Part shown: positions 38,896-48,341 of the stretch, one piece after another | Layout of the letters: each line of letters starts with the position of its first letter | Position numbering within the stretch: the stretch's first letter is position 1 | Source of the DNA: Sagittula salina | GTDB taxonomy: Bacteria > Pseudomonadota > Alphaproteobacteria > Rhodobacterales > Rhodobacteraceae | Length of the DNA: 64,000 bases | NCBI RefSeq assembly: GCF_017813235.1 | Contig: NZ_JAGISH010000008.1 | Location: forward strand, 185,308 to 249,307 | Direction of reading: 5' to 3' | Notes under the pieces: model-generated | What the model was told of the DNA's origin: nothing | What the model saw: the letters and a program-made list of their open reading frames with translations, nothing else | Databases searched by the model: none | Position numbers and translations under genes: made by a program

Positions 38896-39903
38896 ATGGA
38901 GAGTGTGGTGCCATTCCCGAAATCGCTTGTCGGTGAAAACAATCACCTGTTGGATATCTTCGAAACTGAAGTCGAAGCAGAGTATCGAGGCGAACGATAC
39001 CGCGCCCGCGACAACGGCGCGGTGTATCGTTTCAACGAGTTTCGGAAACGCGCCAGACCGCTCGACAAGAAGTGGACCTTCGGACGACAGGACCTTACGA
39101 CCGGCTACCATCTTTTAGCCGGGGTGCCGATCCACCGCATAGTTTGCACCGCTTTCAACGGCCCGCCACCCACCGATAAGCACGTAGTTGACCACATCGA
39201 CACCAACCGAGCGAACAACAGGCCCGAAAATCTGCGCTGGCTCACGCGGCTGGAAAACGCCCTGTTGAACGAAATCACCGCCCGGCGCATCGAACTGGCG
39301 TATGGCTCTATTGAAGCGTTTCTCGAAGACCCCTCGAAGCCAATGAATGAGACCTCCTTTCCCGACGTCTCATGGATGCGAACCGTGTCCAAGGAAGAAG
39401 GTGCAAGAACCAAGTCCCGTTTTGAGGCATGGGCAAAGAGCGGGTCGGCCCCGAGCGGCGGCGCAATCGGTGAGTGGCTCTACGGCACCCGTGAGCGTGC
39501 TGACTTCGAGCCGGAGCCGGAAGAGTATGAGAGCCTGACGCCTTCGGCGATCCAAGTGAAGTGGAGGGTCCCGACTGAGTTTCCGGGATGCCCGGAGGCG
39601 GTCTCAAAGGATGGCTTGGAGCAATATGCCCTGAAACTTCGGTTCGGACAGGTCTTTGCCCGCAACGACATTTATCAGAGCTTGGTCGTCCAGTGCGCGA
39701 TCATCGAAGACGGACTGGTCGTTCTGACCCACAATCCTGAGGAAAATGCGATCAAGGATTGGGCTGTCGCCATGGTAACGATTCATGGGGAGCTGTTCGC
39801 TCACCGCAGCGAGCATCAATACTTCACGCTACAGGGAGCGCTGAAGACCTTCTGCGAACTGACCGGCGAGAGCTTGGACGACAACATCGATGACTATACT
39901 TGA
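38896..39903 (+). CDS. HNH endonuclease domain protein
   Basis: A 335-residue protein with a central HNH motif, HVVDHIDTNRANNRPENLRW (about residues 95-114), preceded by the beta-strand portion YHLLAGVPIHRIVCTAFNG typical of phage-type HNH_3 nucleases. The C-terminal 200 residues have no recognised domain and include EWLYGTRERADFEPEPEEYE. Free-standing HNH proteins of this kind are common homing or phage-associated nucleases; the target is unknown. It lies inside the segment bracketed by the inverted repeats. Confidence 0.82.
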   Translation: MESVVPFPKSLVGENNHLLDIFETEVEAEYRGERYRARDNGAVYRFNEFRKRARPLDKKWTFGRQDLTTGYHLLAGVPIHRIVCTAFNGPPPTDKHVVDHIDTNRANNRPENLRWLTRLENALLNEITARRIELAYGSIEAFLEDPSKPMNETSFPDVSWMRTVSKEEGARTKSRFEAWAKSGSAPSGGAIGEWLYGTRERADFEPEPEEYESLTPSAIQVKWRVPTEFPGCPEAVSKDGLEQYALKLRFGQVFARNDIYQSLVVQCAIIEDGLVVLTHNPEENAIKDWAVAMVTIHGELFAHRSEHQYFTLQGALKTFCELTGESLDDNIDDYT

Positions 39904-40074
39904 GAGGCGTGCGACCTCTTTTGGTATAGCCCTTGTCCCATATCGAGTGCCGGACCGGCCCACATTAGCTGCCATTCAGTGACGAGCCAACATGCTGCGG
40001 CGCGGCCCGTCGAACCGGCCACTCGCTAAAGGCGCGAAACTCCATAGGTGACGATTTTACACCGTGCTGACATC

Positions 40075-40833
40075 ATGGAATCGCCGCAAGGTCTGTGGCA
40101 GCATCCTGATATGATCAATTTTCGCACTCTCGCCGATGACCATCCCGACCTCGCGCATTCTCCGCTACTTCGGGGCGCTCTCCTGACCCTGCAATATGCG
40201 CAGAAGCACGGATCAATCGGTCTGACCAAGACCAAGGCCTTCAAGCGCGTTTTCGTCCATTGGGCCGTCGAGCATTTCGACTGGCCGGGAAAAAGCGCGG
40301 AAGAGATGTTCCGCTACAACAAGGTTATCAATGAATACGAGTTTACCCCACTCGAGGTTCTGCATTTCCTAATGATTTCCCTGCGTTTGGGACGTCACTT
40401 CAAGGGTGAGTTTCGGCTGACCAAGCGCGGCGCAGAGCTGGCGCAAGCCCCTGGCCGACTCTTTGCTGAGCTGGTCCCATACTTTGTGTTTCAAACCGAT
40501 CACGCTTCCTATGCACGCTTCGGGGACCGCCCCTTCGGAAAATGGCACGTCTGGATGAACGTGATTAACGTGGAGGCTGATCACGGCACTACCGAGGCTG
40601 CCTTGTTCGAAACCTTCTACGGTGAGCCAGAAGTCTGGCACACGGCGGGGTGGCGAGAGATGGCCGCGTTCTCATCTTGCGTGCTGCGGCCGCTCGAATG
40701 GGCTGGATTGCTGATCGAGACCCGCGAAGACGATTTCGGCAAGCCGGTGTGTCATGTCTTTAAGACCCCACTCTGGCGCAGTGCTCTCAAACTTGAGACC
40801 GATGACATGCTGCGACCGAAATCCGTTCAGTGA
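40075..40833 (+). CDS. Uncharacterised protein
   Basis: A 252-residue protein with no recognised family, containing NFRTLADDHPDLAHSPLLRG, AVEHFDWPGKSAEEMFRYNK and RLTKRGAELAQAPGRLFAEL. The last phrase is typical of a winged-helix or helical domain seen next to mobile elements. The start is uncertain: ATG 40075, GTG 40048 and ATG 40111 are possible, and none has a strong ribosome-binding site. G+C is lower than in the operon to the right. Confidence 0.6.
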   Translation: MESPQGLWQHPDMINFRTLADDHPDLAHSPLLRGALLTLQYAQKHGSIGLTKTKAFKRVFVHWAVEHFDWPGKSAEEMFRYNKVINEYEFTPLEVLHFLMISLRLGRHFKGEFRLTKRGAELAQAPGRLFAELVPYFVFQTDHASYARFGDRPFGKWHVWMNVINVEADHGTTEAALFETFYGEPEVWHTAGWREMAAFSSCVLRPLEWAGLLIETREDDFGKPVCHVFKTPLWRSALKLETDDMLRPKSVQ

Positions 40834-40881
40834 GATGCTTTCACTGCTCTCAAAACGCAACGCTACTGGCACTTGACGGCC

Positions 40882-41013
40882 CATACCGGCCTTTCGCGGG
40901 CACTTGGTCTGCTGCAGCGCAGCTTTCCAAGAGCGGCCATTCGTGCATCGCGCAGCATTCTCGAAGCGCGAGTGACGGCACTGCGAACAAAAGCCGACCT
41001 TTTCCCAAGGGCG
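40882..41013 (-). repeat. Dispersed repeat, right copy (inverted relative to 37097-37223)
   Basis: Read on the minus strand it parallels 37097-37223 over about 130 bases with clear but diverged identity (shared AATGCTGCGCG, ACGAATGGCCG, GCAGC and TGGGCCGT blocks). With the left copy it brackets the 37.1-41.0 kb segment. Confidence 0.65.
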
Positions 41014-41123
41014 ATGAATAGGCCCGATCAATCATTCCGCCACGCCATTTTCGTGAGAACCATGCCCTGCAAAGACGCCGGTTCCGCGGTCGGTCGAATG
41101 AACGACGAGGCTTGTTGGCGGTG

Positions 41124-42974
41124 TCAGACCCGATCAAGCTGGCTTCGAGACACGGGCAGGGAAGTGGCGCTTCCATGTGCATTTTCACGCGGCGTTTGGA
41201 GAGGTGTCCCGAACAACATGGCGCTGGCCCGGTCATGGGCGGCAACGAAATGCCCATCCGCGACCTCAACCATCTCGGCGCGCGCGGGGGTTTGCTGCGC
41301 CGGCAACAGCAGCTTGGGCGGCGTCAGTTTCGGCAGGTCCAGGGCGCGGTCGTCGCGCCGGGCCGGGTCGGGCACCGGAACGGCGGCGAGCAGCCGGCGG
41401 GTATAGGGGTGCTGCGGGTTATGCAGCACCGCCTCGGTCGGCCCGGTCTCGACGATCTGGCCGGACCACATCACCGCCACGCGGTGGCTGACCCGCTCCA
41501 CCACCGCGATGTCGTGGGAGATGAAGAGGAAAGAAACCCGGTCCTCCTCCTGCAGCTTCGCCATCAGCTCGGTCACCTGGCGGGCGACGGAGACGTCGAG
41601 CGCCGAGACGGCCTCGTCCGCCACGATCAGCGAGGGGCGCACCGAGAGCGCGCGGGCGATGCAGAGCCGCTGGCGCTGGCCGCCGGAGAACTGGTGGGCG
41701 AAGCGGTTGGCCGCGTCGGGTTCCAGCCCGACCTTCTGGAGCAATTCTTCGGCCAGCGCCTGACGCTCGGCGCGGCTCATGCGCGACTGGATCTGCGCCG
41801 GTTCGGTGATCAGATCGCGCACCGCCATGCGGGGATTGAGGCTGGCGAAGGGGTCCTGGAACACCATCTGCGCCTCCTTGCGAATGCCGCGCAGTTCCGC
41901 AGTTTCCAGCCGGGTGATCTCACGCCCGTTGAGATGCACGCGGCCCGCGGTCGGATCGACCAGCCGCAGCACCGCGCGGGCCAGGGTGGACTTGCCGCAG
42001 CCGGATTCGCCCACCAGCCCCAGCGTTTCCCCCGGCGCGATGGAAAGCGAGACGCCGTTCACCGCGTGATAGTCCAGATGCGCGCCGGGCCGCAGCCCGC
42101 GCTGCACCGGGAAGCGCACGGCCAGATCCTCGACCGCCAGCACCGGCGCCTCTGCCCGGTGCAGCGGTTTCGGCGCGCCGCTGCCGAGCTTCGGTGTCGC
42201 CGCCATCAGCGCCTGGGTGTAGGGCGCGCGGGGGCGCAGGAAGACATCCTCGACCGGGCCTTCCTCGACCTTGTCGCCGCGGCAAAGCACCACGACACGG
42301 TCGGCGATCTTGGCGACCACGCCCATATCGTGGGTGATGAACAGAACGGCGGTGCCGATCTGTTCCTGCAGCTCGCGGATCAGGGCGAGGATCTCGGCTT
42401 GGGTAGTGACGTCGAGCGCGGTGGTGGGTTCATCCGCGATCAGCAGATCCGGACGGCAGGCCAGCGCCATGGCGATCATCACCCGCTGCCGCAACCCGCC
42501 CGACAATTCATGCGGGAACTGGTCGAGCCGGCGCTCGGGCTCCGGAATCTTTACCCGCTCAAACGCCTCGCGCGCTGCGGCCCGGGCGGCGCCGGTATCG
42601 AGGCCCTGATGCAGCCGCAGCACCTCGGCCACTTGCTCGCCCAGCGGCATCACCGGGTTCAGGGCCGTCATCGGCTCCTGAAAGATCATCGAGACGCGGT
42701 TGCCACGCACCTGCTGCATCTGCCGGTCGGTGAGTGAGGAGAGTTCAAGTTCGGGCGTTCCGTGCAGCCGGACGCGGCCGCCGGAGATCGAGCCGCCCTC
42801 GCGTTCGATCAGACGCAGGAGCGCCAGCGCGGTGGCCGATTTGCCGGAGCCAGACTCGCCCACCAGCGCCACCGTCTCCCCCCTTGCGATGTCGAAGGAG
42901 AGGTCGCGGACCGCGTTGAACGATCCGAAATTCAGGCTCAGGTTTTCGACGGAAAGAAGGGGGGAGCGGGTCAT
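41124..42974 (-). CDS. Fused DppD-DppF-type peptide/nickel ABC transporter ATPase
   Basis: A 616-residue protein with two complete ABC ATPase domains, a fusion of the two ATPases of peptide/nickel/opine importers. Domain 1 has Walker A GESGSGKS, signature LSGGLRQRV and Walker [13 protein letters not shown]. Domain 2 has [24 protein letters not shown] and [12 protein letters not shown]. Each is followed by the Oligo_HPY-type region. After HFVAA the frame runs on for about 40 low-complexity residues (...[15 protein letters not shown]) with no family counterpart, which may mark the edge of the accessory island. It is the last gene of the leftward operon and starts three bases after the metallophosphoesterase gene. 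Confidence 0.92.
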   Translation of the reverse strand: MTRSPLLSVENLSLNFGSFNAVRDLSFDIARGETVALVGESGSGKSATALALLRLIEREGGSISGGRVRLHGTPELELSSLTDRQMQQVRGNRVSMIFQEPMTALNPVMPLGEQVAEVLRLHQGLDTGAARAAAREAFERVKIPEPERRLDQFPHELSGGLRQRVMIAMALACRPDLLIADEPTTALDVTTQAEILALIRELQEQIGTAVLFITHDMGVVAKIADRVVVLCRGDKVEEGPVEDVFLRPRAPYTQALMAATPKLGSGAPKPLHRAEAPVLAVEDLAVRFPVQRGLRPGAHLDYHAVNGVSLSIAPGETLGLVGESGCGKSTLARAVLRLVDPTAGRVHLNGREITRLETAELRGIRKEAQMVFQDPFASLNPRMAVRDLITEPAQIQSRMSRAERQALAEELLQKVGLEPDAANRFAHQFSGGQRQRLCIARALSVRPSLIVADEAVSALDVSVARQVTELMAKLQEEDRVSFLFISHDIAVVERVSHRVAVMWSGQIVETGPTEAVLHNPQHPYTRRLLAAVPVPDPARRDDRALDLPKLTPPKLLLPAQQTPARAEMVEVADGHFVAAHDRASAMLFGTPLQTPRENAHGSATSLPVSRSQLDRV

Positions 42975-42977
42975 CGG

Positions 42978-43850
42978 TCAGCCCTCGGTCCGGGTGTGGC
43001 GCGCGCGCAGCTCGGGGTGGGCGCGGAACTCCGGCAGGGCCGGGGTCCAGCGCCGGGCGCTGGGGCGGAACGCGGTGCTGAAGGGGTCGTCGCCGGCCAC
43101 CTCCCAGCGGACGGTATCGCCCAGCTCGATCACCCCCATGGCACCGGCGGGGGCGCCCTCGTTGGTGAAGCTTTCGGTCAGCGATTGCTGGGTCAGATGC
43201 GGGATGCCGTCGACCGTGGTCACGGTGTTCCAGTGCACGTGACCGGCAAGGCAAACAACCGGCACCCCGGCCTGTGCCAGAGCGGCGCGGGCGCGCTCGG
43301 CCATCGGATAGGTGGAATGGCTCGGGTTGTTCTGGAAGTAATAGTTGCCGATCTGCGAATGACCCGAGAGCGGCACGTGGCTGACTACCAGCAGCGGCCG
43401 GTCGGCGGCCTGGGCGGTGCGCGACAGCCACAGCAAGTCGGCCTCGCGCAGCACGAAACCGGAGTGATCGGCGCCGCGATAGATCCGGCTGTCGGCGCGC
43501 CACAGCGCGATGCGCCAGCCGCCGACGTCGTGGGTTTCATGGCCCAGCGACTGGCCGAGGATTTCCTCGTTCTGCTCGACGCTCAGGTGATCGCGGTCAT
43601 GGTTGCCGTTCAGGTGCCAGATCGGTTTCTCGACAGCGCGGAAGGCCTCGGCCACCTCGGCCTCAAGCCGCAAATCGGTGTCGTGATCGACGTCGGAGAT
43701 CCTGTCACCCAGATCGAGCACGTGGGTCACATCGACGTCGCGGACATAACGGGCGAACTCCTCCATCAGCGTCATGGCGGTATCGCCGCGTTTGGTGGCA
43801 GAGGGGGTGCCGTGGTGGATATCGGCAACGATGGCGAGACGGAGGGTCAT
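42978..43850 (-). CDS. Calcineurin-like metallophosphoesterase
   Basis: A 290-residue phosphoesterase with all five metal-ligand motifs: IVADIHHG (D-x-H), DLGDRISD (G-D), LNGNHDRD (G-N-H-D), VVSHVPL (H) and LAGHVHWN (G-H-x-H). The family cleaves phosphomonoesters or diesters with a dinuclear metal site. No signal peptide is present, so it acts in the cytoplasm on an imported or internal substrate. It is embedded in a peptide-type ABC operon together with a HAD phosphatase, which suggests the imported compound carries phosphate. Confidence 0.9.
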   Translation of the reverse strand: MTLRLAIVADIHHGTPSATKRGDTAMTLMEEFARYVRDVDVTHVLDLGDRISDVDHDTDLRLEAEVAEAFRAVEKPIWHLNGNHDRDHLSVEQNEEILGQSLGHETHDVGGWRIALWRADSRIYRGADHSGFVLREADLLWLSRTAQAADRPLLVVSHVPLSGHSQIGNYYFQNNPSHSTYPMAERARAALAQAGVPVVCLAGHVHWNTVTTVDGIPHLTQQSLTESFTNEGAPAGAMGVIELGDTVRWEVAGDDPFSTAFRPSARRWTPALPEFRAHPELRARHTRTEG

Positions 43851-43946
43851 GACGGGATCTTTCCTGATACGTGGGCCGGGACGGCCGGCCCTGTGGTCTC
43901 ACGTTGAAGGGTCAGCCCGCCGCGCAAACGGCGGGCTGGAGAGTGT

Positions 43947-45500
43947 TCAGTTCGATGCAAACGAAATCGAACCGGCACGGAAATCGAGCACGTAGGGAAT
44001 GTGGCCCGGCTTCGGCGCCCAGCTCACGTCCTTGCGCATCGCCCAGCTTTCAAACGGACGGTACAGCGGCAGCACCGGCGGATCCTGCTTGATGCGCTCC
44101 ATCAGCTCGGCATAGGCGGCCTTGCGGGCTTCGACGTCCTTGGAGAAGCGGAACCGTTCCCAGATCGCCGCATACTCTTCGTCGGTGTTGAAGCGGCCTT
44201 CGCCCTCGGACGGGCCGTTCGGTGCCCACATCACCCCGAAGGAGCCGAACGGGTCGGCGAAATACATCGGGTTCGACCAGTTGCGCGCCATCAGGTCGGG
44301 CGAACCGCCGGACCATTTCTCGGCGATGTTGACGCGGCCGTTGATGCCCACTTCTTTCCACATCTCGGTGATGGCCTGGGCGGCCAGCAGACCGTTGGTG
44401 TAGTAGGTGGGGTGAGTGTCGAAAGTGATCTCGAACCCGTCGTAGCCGGCCTCTGTCAGAAGCTTTTTGGCCTTTTCCGGGTTGTATTCGAAGGTGGTCA
44501 GTTCCGGCATGTAGAGCGCGCCGAACTCCTTGTAGGTATGGGTCGACGGCACCACGGCCTTGCCCAGCCACAGCGCTTCGTTCAGCGTGTCGCGGTCGAT
44601 CGCCAGGCTCATCGCCTGACGGATGCGCGGATCCTGCAGCTTGGGGTGGTTCGCGTTCATGATCATGACGTGAAAGAGCGGCGTGGCGCTGCCCACGGTG
44701 CGCAGGTTCTGGTCGGCTTCGATCATCGCCAGATGGTCGGGGGCGATATTGGTGATGATGTCCGCTTCTCCGGTTTTCAGCGCGGTCACGCGTGAGGCGG
44801 TTTCGGGGATCTGTTGCACGGTGGCGCGGGCCAGCGGCGCCTTTTCACCCCAGAAGTTGTCGAAACGCTCCCAGACCAGGCGCTCGCCGGGGATGAACTC
44901 CGCCACGCGGTAGGGGCCGGTGCCGACGGGGGCCAGCGAGAAGGCCTCGAAATCGTCGTCCTCGGCCACCTTGGGATCGCCGGTCAGGCCCTTGGTGTAG
45001 TCCTCGGGGATGATCATGACCTGCTGCAGGTTCAGCAGGGTGTTCCACAGCGGCTCTTCCTTCTCGACCGAGATCCGCACGGTCAGGTCGTCGATCTTCT
45101 CGGCCTTGACGAAGTTGCCCAGACGGTCGCGCGAGCGCACCACGTAGGGCGGGAAGGTCGCCTGGTACATGCGGTTCAGCGAGAACACGACGTCATCGGC
45201 GGTCATCGGCTCGCCGTTGTGGAAGGTGACGCCTTCGCGCAGCTTCAGTTCCATGGTCTTGGGGTCGACCAGTTTCCACTCGGTTGCCAGCGCCGGCTGC
45301 CAGTCGGCTTCCAGCGTGTCGTGGTTGCGGTCGATCAGGGTGTCGAAGCTGTTGTAGTAGAATTGCGAGCCGACGTTGGAGTGGTCGCGACCGGGGTCGA
45401 GGTAGCTCGACACGTTGGCGGCGCCGACGGTGATTTCCTGCGCGGCGAGGCCGGTGGCAAGGCCGGCGGCGAGAGCGGTGGACAGCAGCAGTCTCAGCAT
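43947..45500 (-). CDS. ABC transporter substrate-binding protein, family 5 (peptide/nickel type)
   Basis: A 517-residue periplasmic receptor. The start at 45500 gives a clean signal peptide, LRLLLSTALAAGLATGLAAQ; longer in-frame readings run into the permease gene and are rejected. Family 5 marks are LATEWKLVDPKTMELKLREGV, TFHNGEPMTADDVVFSLNRM, SLAPVGTGPYRVAEF and IRQAMSLAIDRDTLNEAL. It captures the substrate for the two permeases encoded just upstream in the transcript. The family binds peptides, opines, nickel chelates and other small solutes, so the sequence alone does not say which. Confidence 0.92.
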   Translation of the reverse strand: MLRLLLSTALAAGLATGLAAQEITVGAANVSSYLDPGRDHSNVGSQFYYNSFDTLIDRNHDTLEADWQPALATEWKLVDPKTMELKLREGVTFHNGEPMTADDVVFSLNRMYQATFPPYVVRSRDRLGNFVKAEKIDDLTVRISVEKEEPLWNTLLNLQQVMIIPEDYTKGLTGDPKVAEDDDFEAFSLAPVGTGPYRVAEFIPGERLVWERFDNFWGEKAPLARATVQQIPETASRVTALKTGEADIITNIAPDHLAMIEADQNLRTVGSATPLFHVMIMNANHPKLQDPRIRQAMSLAIDRDTLNEALWLGKAVVPSTHTYKEFGALYMPELTTFEYNPEKAKKLLTEAGYDGFEITFDTHPTYYTNGLLAAQAITEMWKEVGINGRVNIAEKWSGGSPDLMARNWSNPMYFADPFGSFGVMWAPNGPSEGEGRFNTDEEYAAIWERFRFSKDVEARKAAYAELMERIKQDPPVLPLYRPFESWAMRKDVSWAPKPGHIPYVLDFRAGSISFASN

Positions 45501-45577
45501 TGGTTTTCTCCGTAGTGCTGGATTGACAGGTGTAGGTGCGGGGGCCTTGGCAGCCCTCTGTTGTTGATTTTCCGGGG

Positions 45578-46480
45578 TCATCGGGCGCGCAGCCTCACGT
45601 CGGCACCGTCGCGCAGCCAGTCGCCGAGGATTTGCACGGCGAAGGTGATCAGCAGGATCATCATCGCGGGTGCGATCACGATCCAGGGCGCGGTGGGCAT
45701 GTAGTCGCGGCCGATGCCGACCATGGAACCGAGCGTGGCGGTGGGCGGCTGCACGCCGAGGCCGAGGAACGAAAGCGTGCTTTCCAGCAGCACGATGTTC
45801 GACAGCGACAGGGTGAACTGCACCACCAGCGGCGAGACGATATTGGGCAGCAGGTGATGCCGTGCGATCCGCAAGGGGCCGGCGCCGGCGGCGCGGGCGG
45901 CCTCGATGAATGGCATGTTCATCAGCCGCTTCACCTCGCCGCGCACGATGCGGGCATATTGTTCCCAACCGGCGAGGCCGAGGACGAGGACGATCACCTG
46001 GATCGAGCTGCCGAGGATGGCGAGCAGGAACAGCGCGACGAGAGTGAACGGGACGGCGATCTGGGTGTCGACCGCGGCCATGATGGTGGCCTCGGTGCGG
46101 CCGCCGGCGATTCCCGCGAGCAGCCCCAGCGTGCCGCCGATCATCAGCCCCAGCGTGGCGCCGAGGCCGGCCAGCATCAGGGTCAGCCGCAGCCCGTAGA
46201 GGCTGCGCGAAAACACATCACGGCCCAGCTCGTCGGTGCCCAGCAGGTAGCCGGCCTTGGCGCGCTCGAACCCCAGCGGCGGGCGCAGGCGCGAGATCAA
46301 GCTTTGCGAATTGGGATCGAACGGCGCGATCAGCGGTGCGAAGATCGCGAGCACAACCAGCGCGATGCCGATCAGGATCGCGGCCTTCTGGATCACATCG
46401 GCGCTGCGCCAAAGCTGATAGGCGGCGGCGGGCAGCGACGGGGCGGGCAGCGACGGGGCGGGGACGGCGGGATAGGTCAT
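45578..46480 (-). CDS. ABC transporter permease, DppC type
   Basis: A 300-residue inner-membrane permease with the N-terminal DppC-type helix (ILIGIALVVLAIFAPLIAPFD), LGTDELGRDVFSRSLYGLRL and the EAA loop EAARAAGAGPLRIARHHLLPN that docks on the ATPase. About six transmembrane segments are visible. It follows the DppB-type permease by seven bases and precedes the substrate-binding protein gene. A direct repeat of PAPSLPAPSLPAA near the N-terminus is the only oddity. Confidence 0.93.
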   Translation of the reverse strand: MTYPAVPAPSLPAPSLPAAAYQLWRSADVIQKAAILIGIALVVLAIFAPLIAPFDPNSQSLISRLRPPLGFERAKAGYLLGTDELGRDVFSRSLYGLRLTLMLAGLGATLGLMIGGTLGLLAGIAGGRTEATIMAAVDTQIAVPFTLVALFLLAILGSSIQVIVLVLGLAGWEQYARIVRGEVKRLMNMPFIEAARAAGAGPLRIARHHLLPNIVSPLVVQFTLSLSNIVLLESTLSFLGLGVQPPTATLGSMVGIGRDYMPTAPWIVIAPAMMILLITFAVQILGDWLRDGADVRLRAR

Positions 46481-46487
46481 GTCGGCC

Positions 46488-47417
46488 TCACGCTTTCACG
46501 GTGTGGCGCAGACGCGGATCGGCCCAGGCATAGGCCAGATCGACAGCTGCGTTGATGACGATGACGGCGAGTGCGACGGTCAGCACGCCGAATTGCAGCA
46601 CCGGGTAGTCGCGGCGCAGAGCGGAGGAGACCAGCAGATCGCCGATCCCGGGCCAGGCGAAGATCGACTCGATCACCACCGATCCGGCGGCAGCGAGGCC
46701 CGCGACCTGCAGACCGATCACCGACAGGATGGTGATGCCGGCGTTTCGCAGCCCGTGTTTGACGATGACGCGCGCCTCCGGCAGGCCCTTCGCGCGGGCG
46801 GTGCGCATGAAATCCTGCCCCAGCACGTCGAGCATGGCATTGCGGGTGAACCGGGTGAGCGCGGCGATCAGAACGCCCGCCATCGCCACGGTCGGCATGA
46901 TGAAGTGCAGCGCGGTGCCGTTGCCCACCACAGGCAGCCAGTTCAGCCAGTAGGAGAAGACCAGCATCATCACGATGGCGAGCACGAAGTTCGGCACCGC
47001 ATAGCCGAGGAAGGCCACCGCCATCACCGCGCTGCCGACCCAGCTCTTGCGCCAGATCGCGGCGGCGATGCCCAGCGGGATCGACACCAGCAGCGTCAGC
47101 GCCATCGCCGGCAGCAGCAGTTGCGCCGAGGGCCAGAGCCGCTCCACCACGATCTCCGACACCGGGCGGCGCTCGATGAACGACAGGCCGAACTGCCCGT
47201 CGGTAAAGGCGTGCAGGAAGGCCAGGTATTGGCTGAACAGCGGCTTATCCAGATCGTAGTACTCGATCAGCAGCGCGCGGTCCTCGCTGGTGATACCTTC
47301 GCCGACGACGTAGTCGATCGCATCGCCAGACAGCCGGGTGGCGAAGAACACGATGGTGACGATTGCGAAAAAGGTCAGCGCCATCCGCGTCAGGGTGCGC
47401 AGGGCATAGCTCAGCAT
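46488..47417 (-). CDS. ABC transporter permease, DppB type
   Basis: A 309-residue permease beginning LSYALRTLTRMALTFFAIVT, with GDAIDYVVGEGITSED in the periplasmic loop, DFMRTARAKGLPEARVIVKHGLRNA as the EAA loop and FAWPGIGDLLVSSALRRDYPV near the C-terminus, all family-typical. With the DppC-type partner it forms the channel. Its start overlaps the end of the HAD phosphatase gene by seven bases. Confidence 0.93.
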   Translation of the reverse strand: MLSYALRTLTRMALTFFAIVTIVFFATRLSGDAIDYVVGEGITSEDRALLIEYYDLDKPLFSQYLAFLHAFTDGQFGLSFIERRPVSEIVVERLWPSAQLLLPAMALTLLVSIPLGIAAAIWRKSWVGSAVMAVAFLGYAVPNFVLAIVMMLVFSYWLNWLPVVGNGTALHFIMPTVAMAGVLIAALTRFTRNAMLDVLGQDFMRTARAKGLPEARVIVKHGLRNAGITILSVIGLQVAGLAAAGSVVIESIFAWPGIGDLLVSSALRRDYPVLQFGVLTVALAVIVINAAVDLAYAWADPRLRHTVKA

Positions 47418-48193
47418 GAGCAGGCTCCGGTTTTCTCGGCGGCTCTGGGGTGCGCGGCGACGGGTTCGCCCGGGCGGGCGAGGCGGAGGAATTCGACGCC
47501 CGCCGCGGCGGCGGCCTCGCCGTCGGTTTCCGGCGTGTCGCCGATGAAGACGGCCGCGCCGGGGGTAACGCCCGCGCGCCGCAACGCCTCACGCGGCAGG
47601 TCGGGGGCGGGTTTGCCCAGGCTCGTGGCGATGGCCTTGGGCACAATGGCCGCGACGGCGGCCCAGAGCGCGCCGGTCTCGGGCTGCGGCGTGCCGTCGG
47701 CGCCGGGGTGGAACGGGTCGGGGTTGGCCAGCGTCACCGGCACACCGGCATGCGCCAGAGCCGCGATGCGGGCTATATCGGCAAAGCAGAGCGCGCGGTC
47801 GCGCGCCAGGATCACCATATCCGGGGTGTCGCGATCATGAATGAGGCCGAGCCGTTCGGCCAGCGCCTGCAGCGGCGGTTCCGCATATAGCGCCAGCCGC
47901 GCCGCCGGGCGCGCCTGCTGAACGGCGCGCAGGGTCATTTCGCCGGCCAGCACGATGCGCTCTGCCGGCAGCGACAGGCCCAGCCCGGTCAGGCGCCGCG
48001 ACAACGTCTCGGCGGTGTCGGAGGAGTTGTTGGAGACCACCCACAGCCGCTCGCCGCAGCGTTCGAACAGCTCCGGCACATCAGGCAGCACCGTATTGCC
48101 GGAGACCAGGCAGCCGTCCAGATCAGCGAGGATCGCGGCCCGGTCCGGCCAGGGTCCGTCAAGAAATTTCTGCAGTTGGACCGGTTGGATCAT
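47411..48193 (-). CDS. HAD-superfamily IIA hydrolase (NagD-like phosphatase)
   Basis: A 260-residue HAD hydrolase. Motif I is DLDGCLVSGN with the nucleophile and acid aspartates, motif II SNNSSDT, motif III lysine in LGKPAPDL, and motif IV FIGDTPETDG. The C2a-type cap between motifs II and III places it with NagD/phosphoglycolate-type phosphatases. It is the first gene of the leftward transport operon, divergent from a LysR regulator. With the metallophosphoesterase it makes two potential phosphatases in one importer operon. Confidence 0.88.
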   Translation of the reverse strand: MIQPVQLQKFLDGPWPDRAAILADLDGCLVSGNTVLPDVPELFERCGERLWVVSNNSSDTAETLSRRLTGLGLSLPAERIVLAGEMTLRAVQQARPAARLALYAEPPLQALAERLGLIHDRDTPDMVILARDRALCFADIARIAALAHAGVPVTLANPDPFHPGADGTPQPETGALWAAVAAIVPKAIATSLGKPAPDLPREALRRAGVTPGAAVFIGDTPETDGEAAAAAGVEFLRLARPGEPVAAHPRAAEKTGACSC

Positions 48194-48324
48194 GCCAATA
48201 GTTCTCCGTTCGGGGGAATACCCCGGTGTTGCCTGTGGCGGCGTCGGTTTGGGTTGTCGCGGGCCGGCGGTGAACCGGCTGATGGGGGCGGTATGGCGGC
48301 CGACTGTAACCGCGTCGTTACGTA

Positions 48325-48341
48325 TGCAAGCTAATGTTGCA
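48325..48341. promoter_or_regulatory. Palindrome at the LysR start, possible operator
   Basis: TGCAA (48325-48329) and TTGCA (48337-48341) are an inverted repeat with a seven-base spacer, in the divergent region between the LysR and HAD genes. It overlaps the first possible LysR ATG (48334) and lies just before the second (48346), fitting an autoregulatory site. Confidence 0.4.

Noticed and set aside
44001..44795. A 264-codon plus-strand frame antisense to the substrate-binding protein gene
   Set aside because: Arg/His/Gly-rich translation of the opposite strand of a well-supported gene; a shadow.
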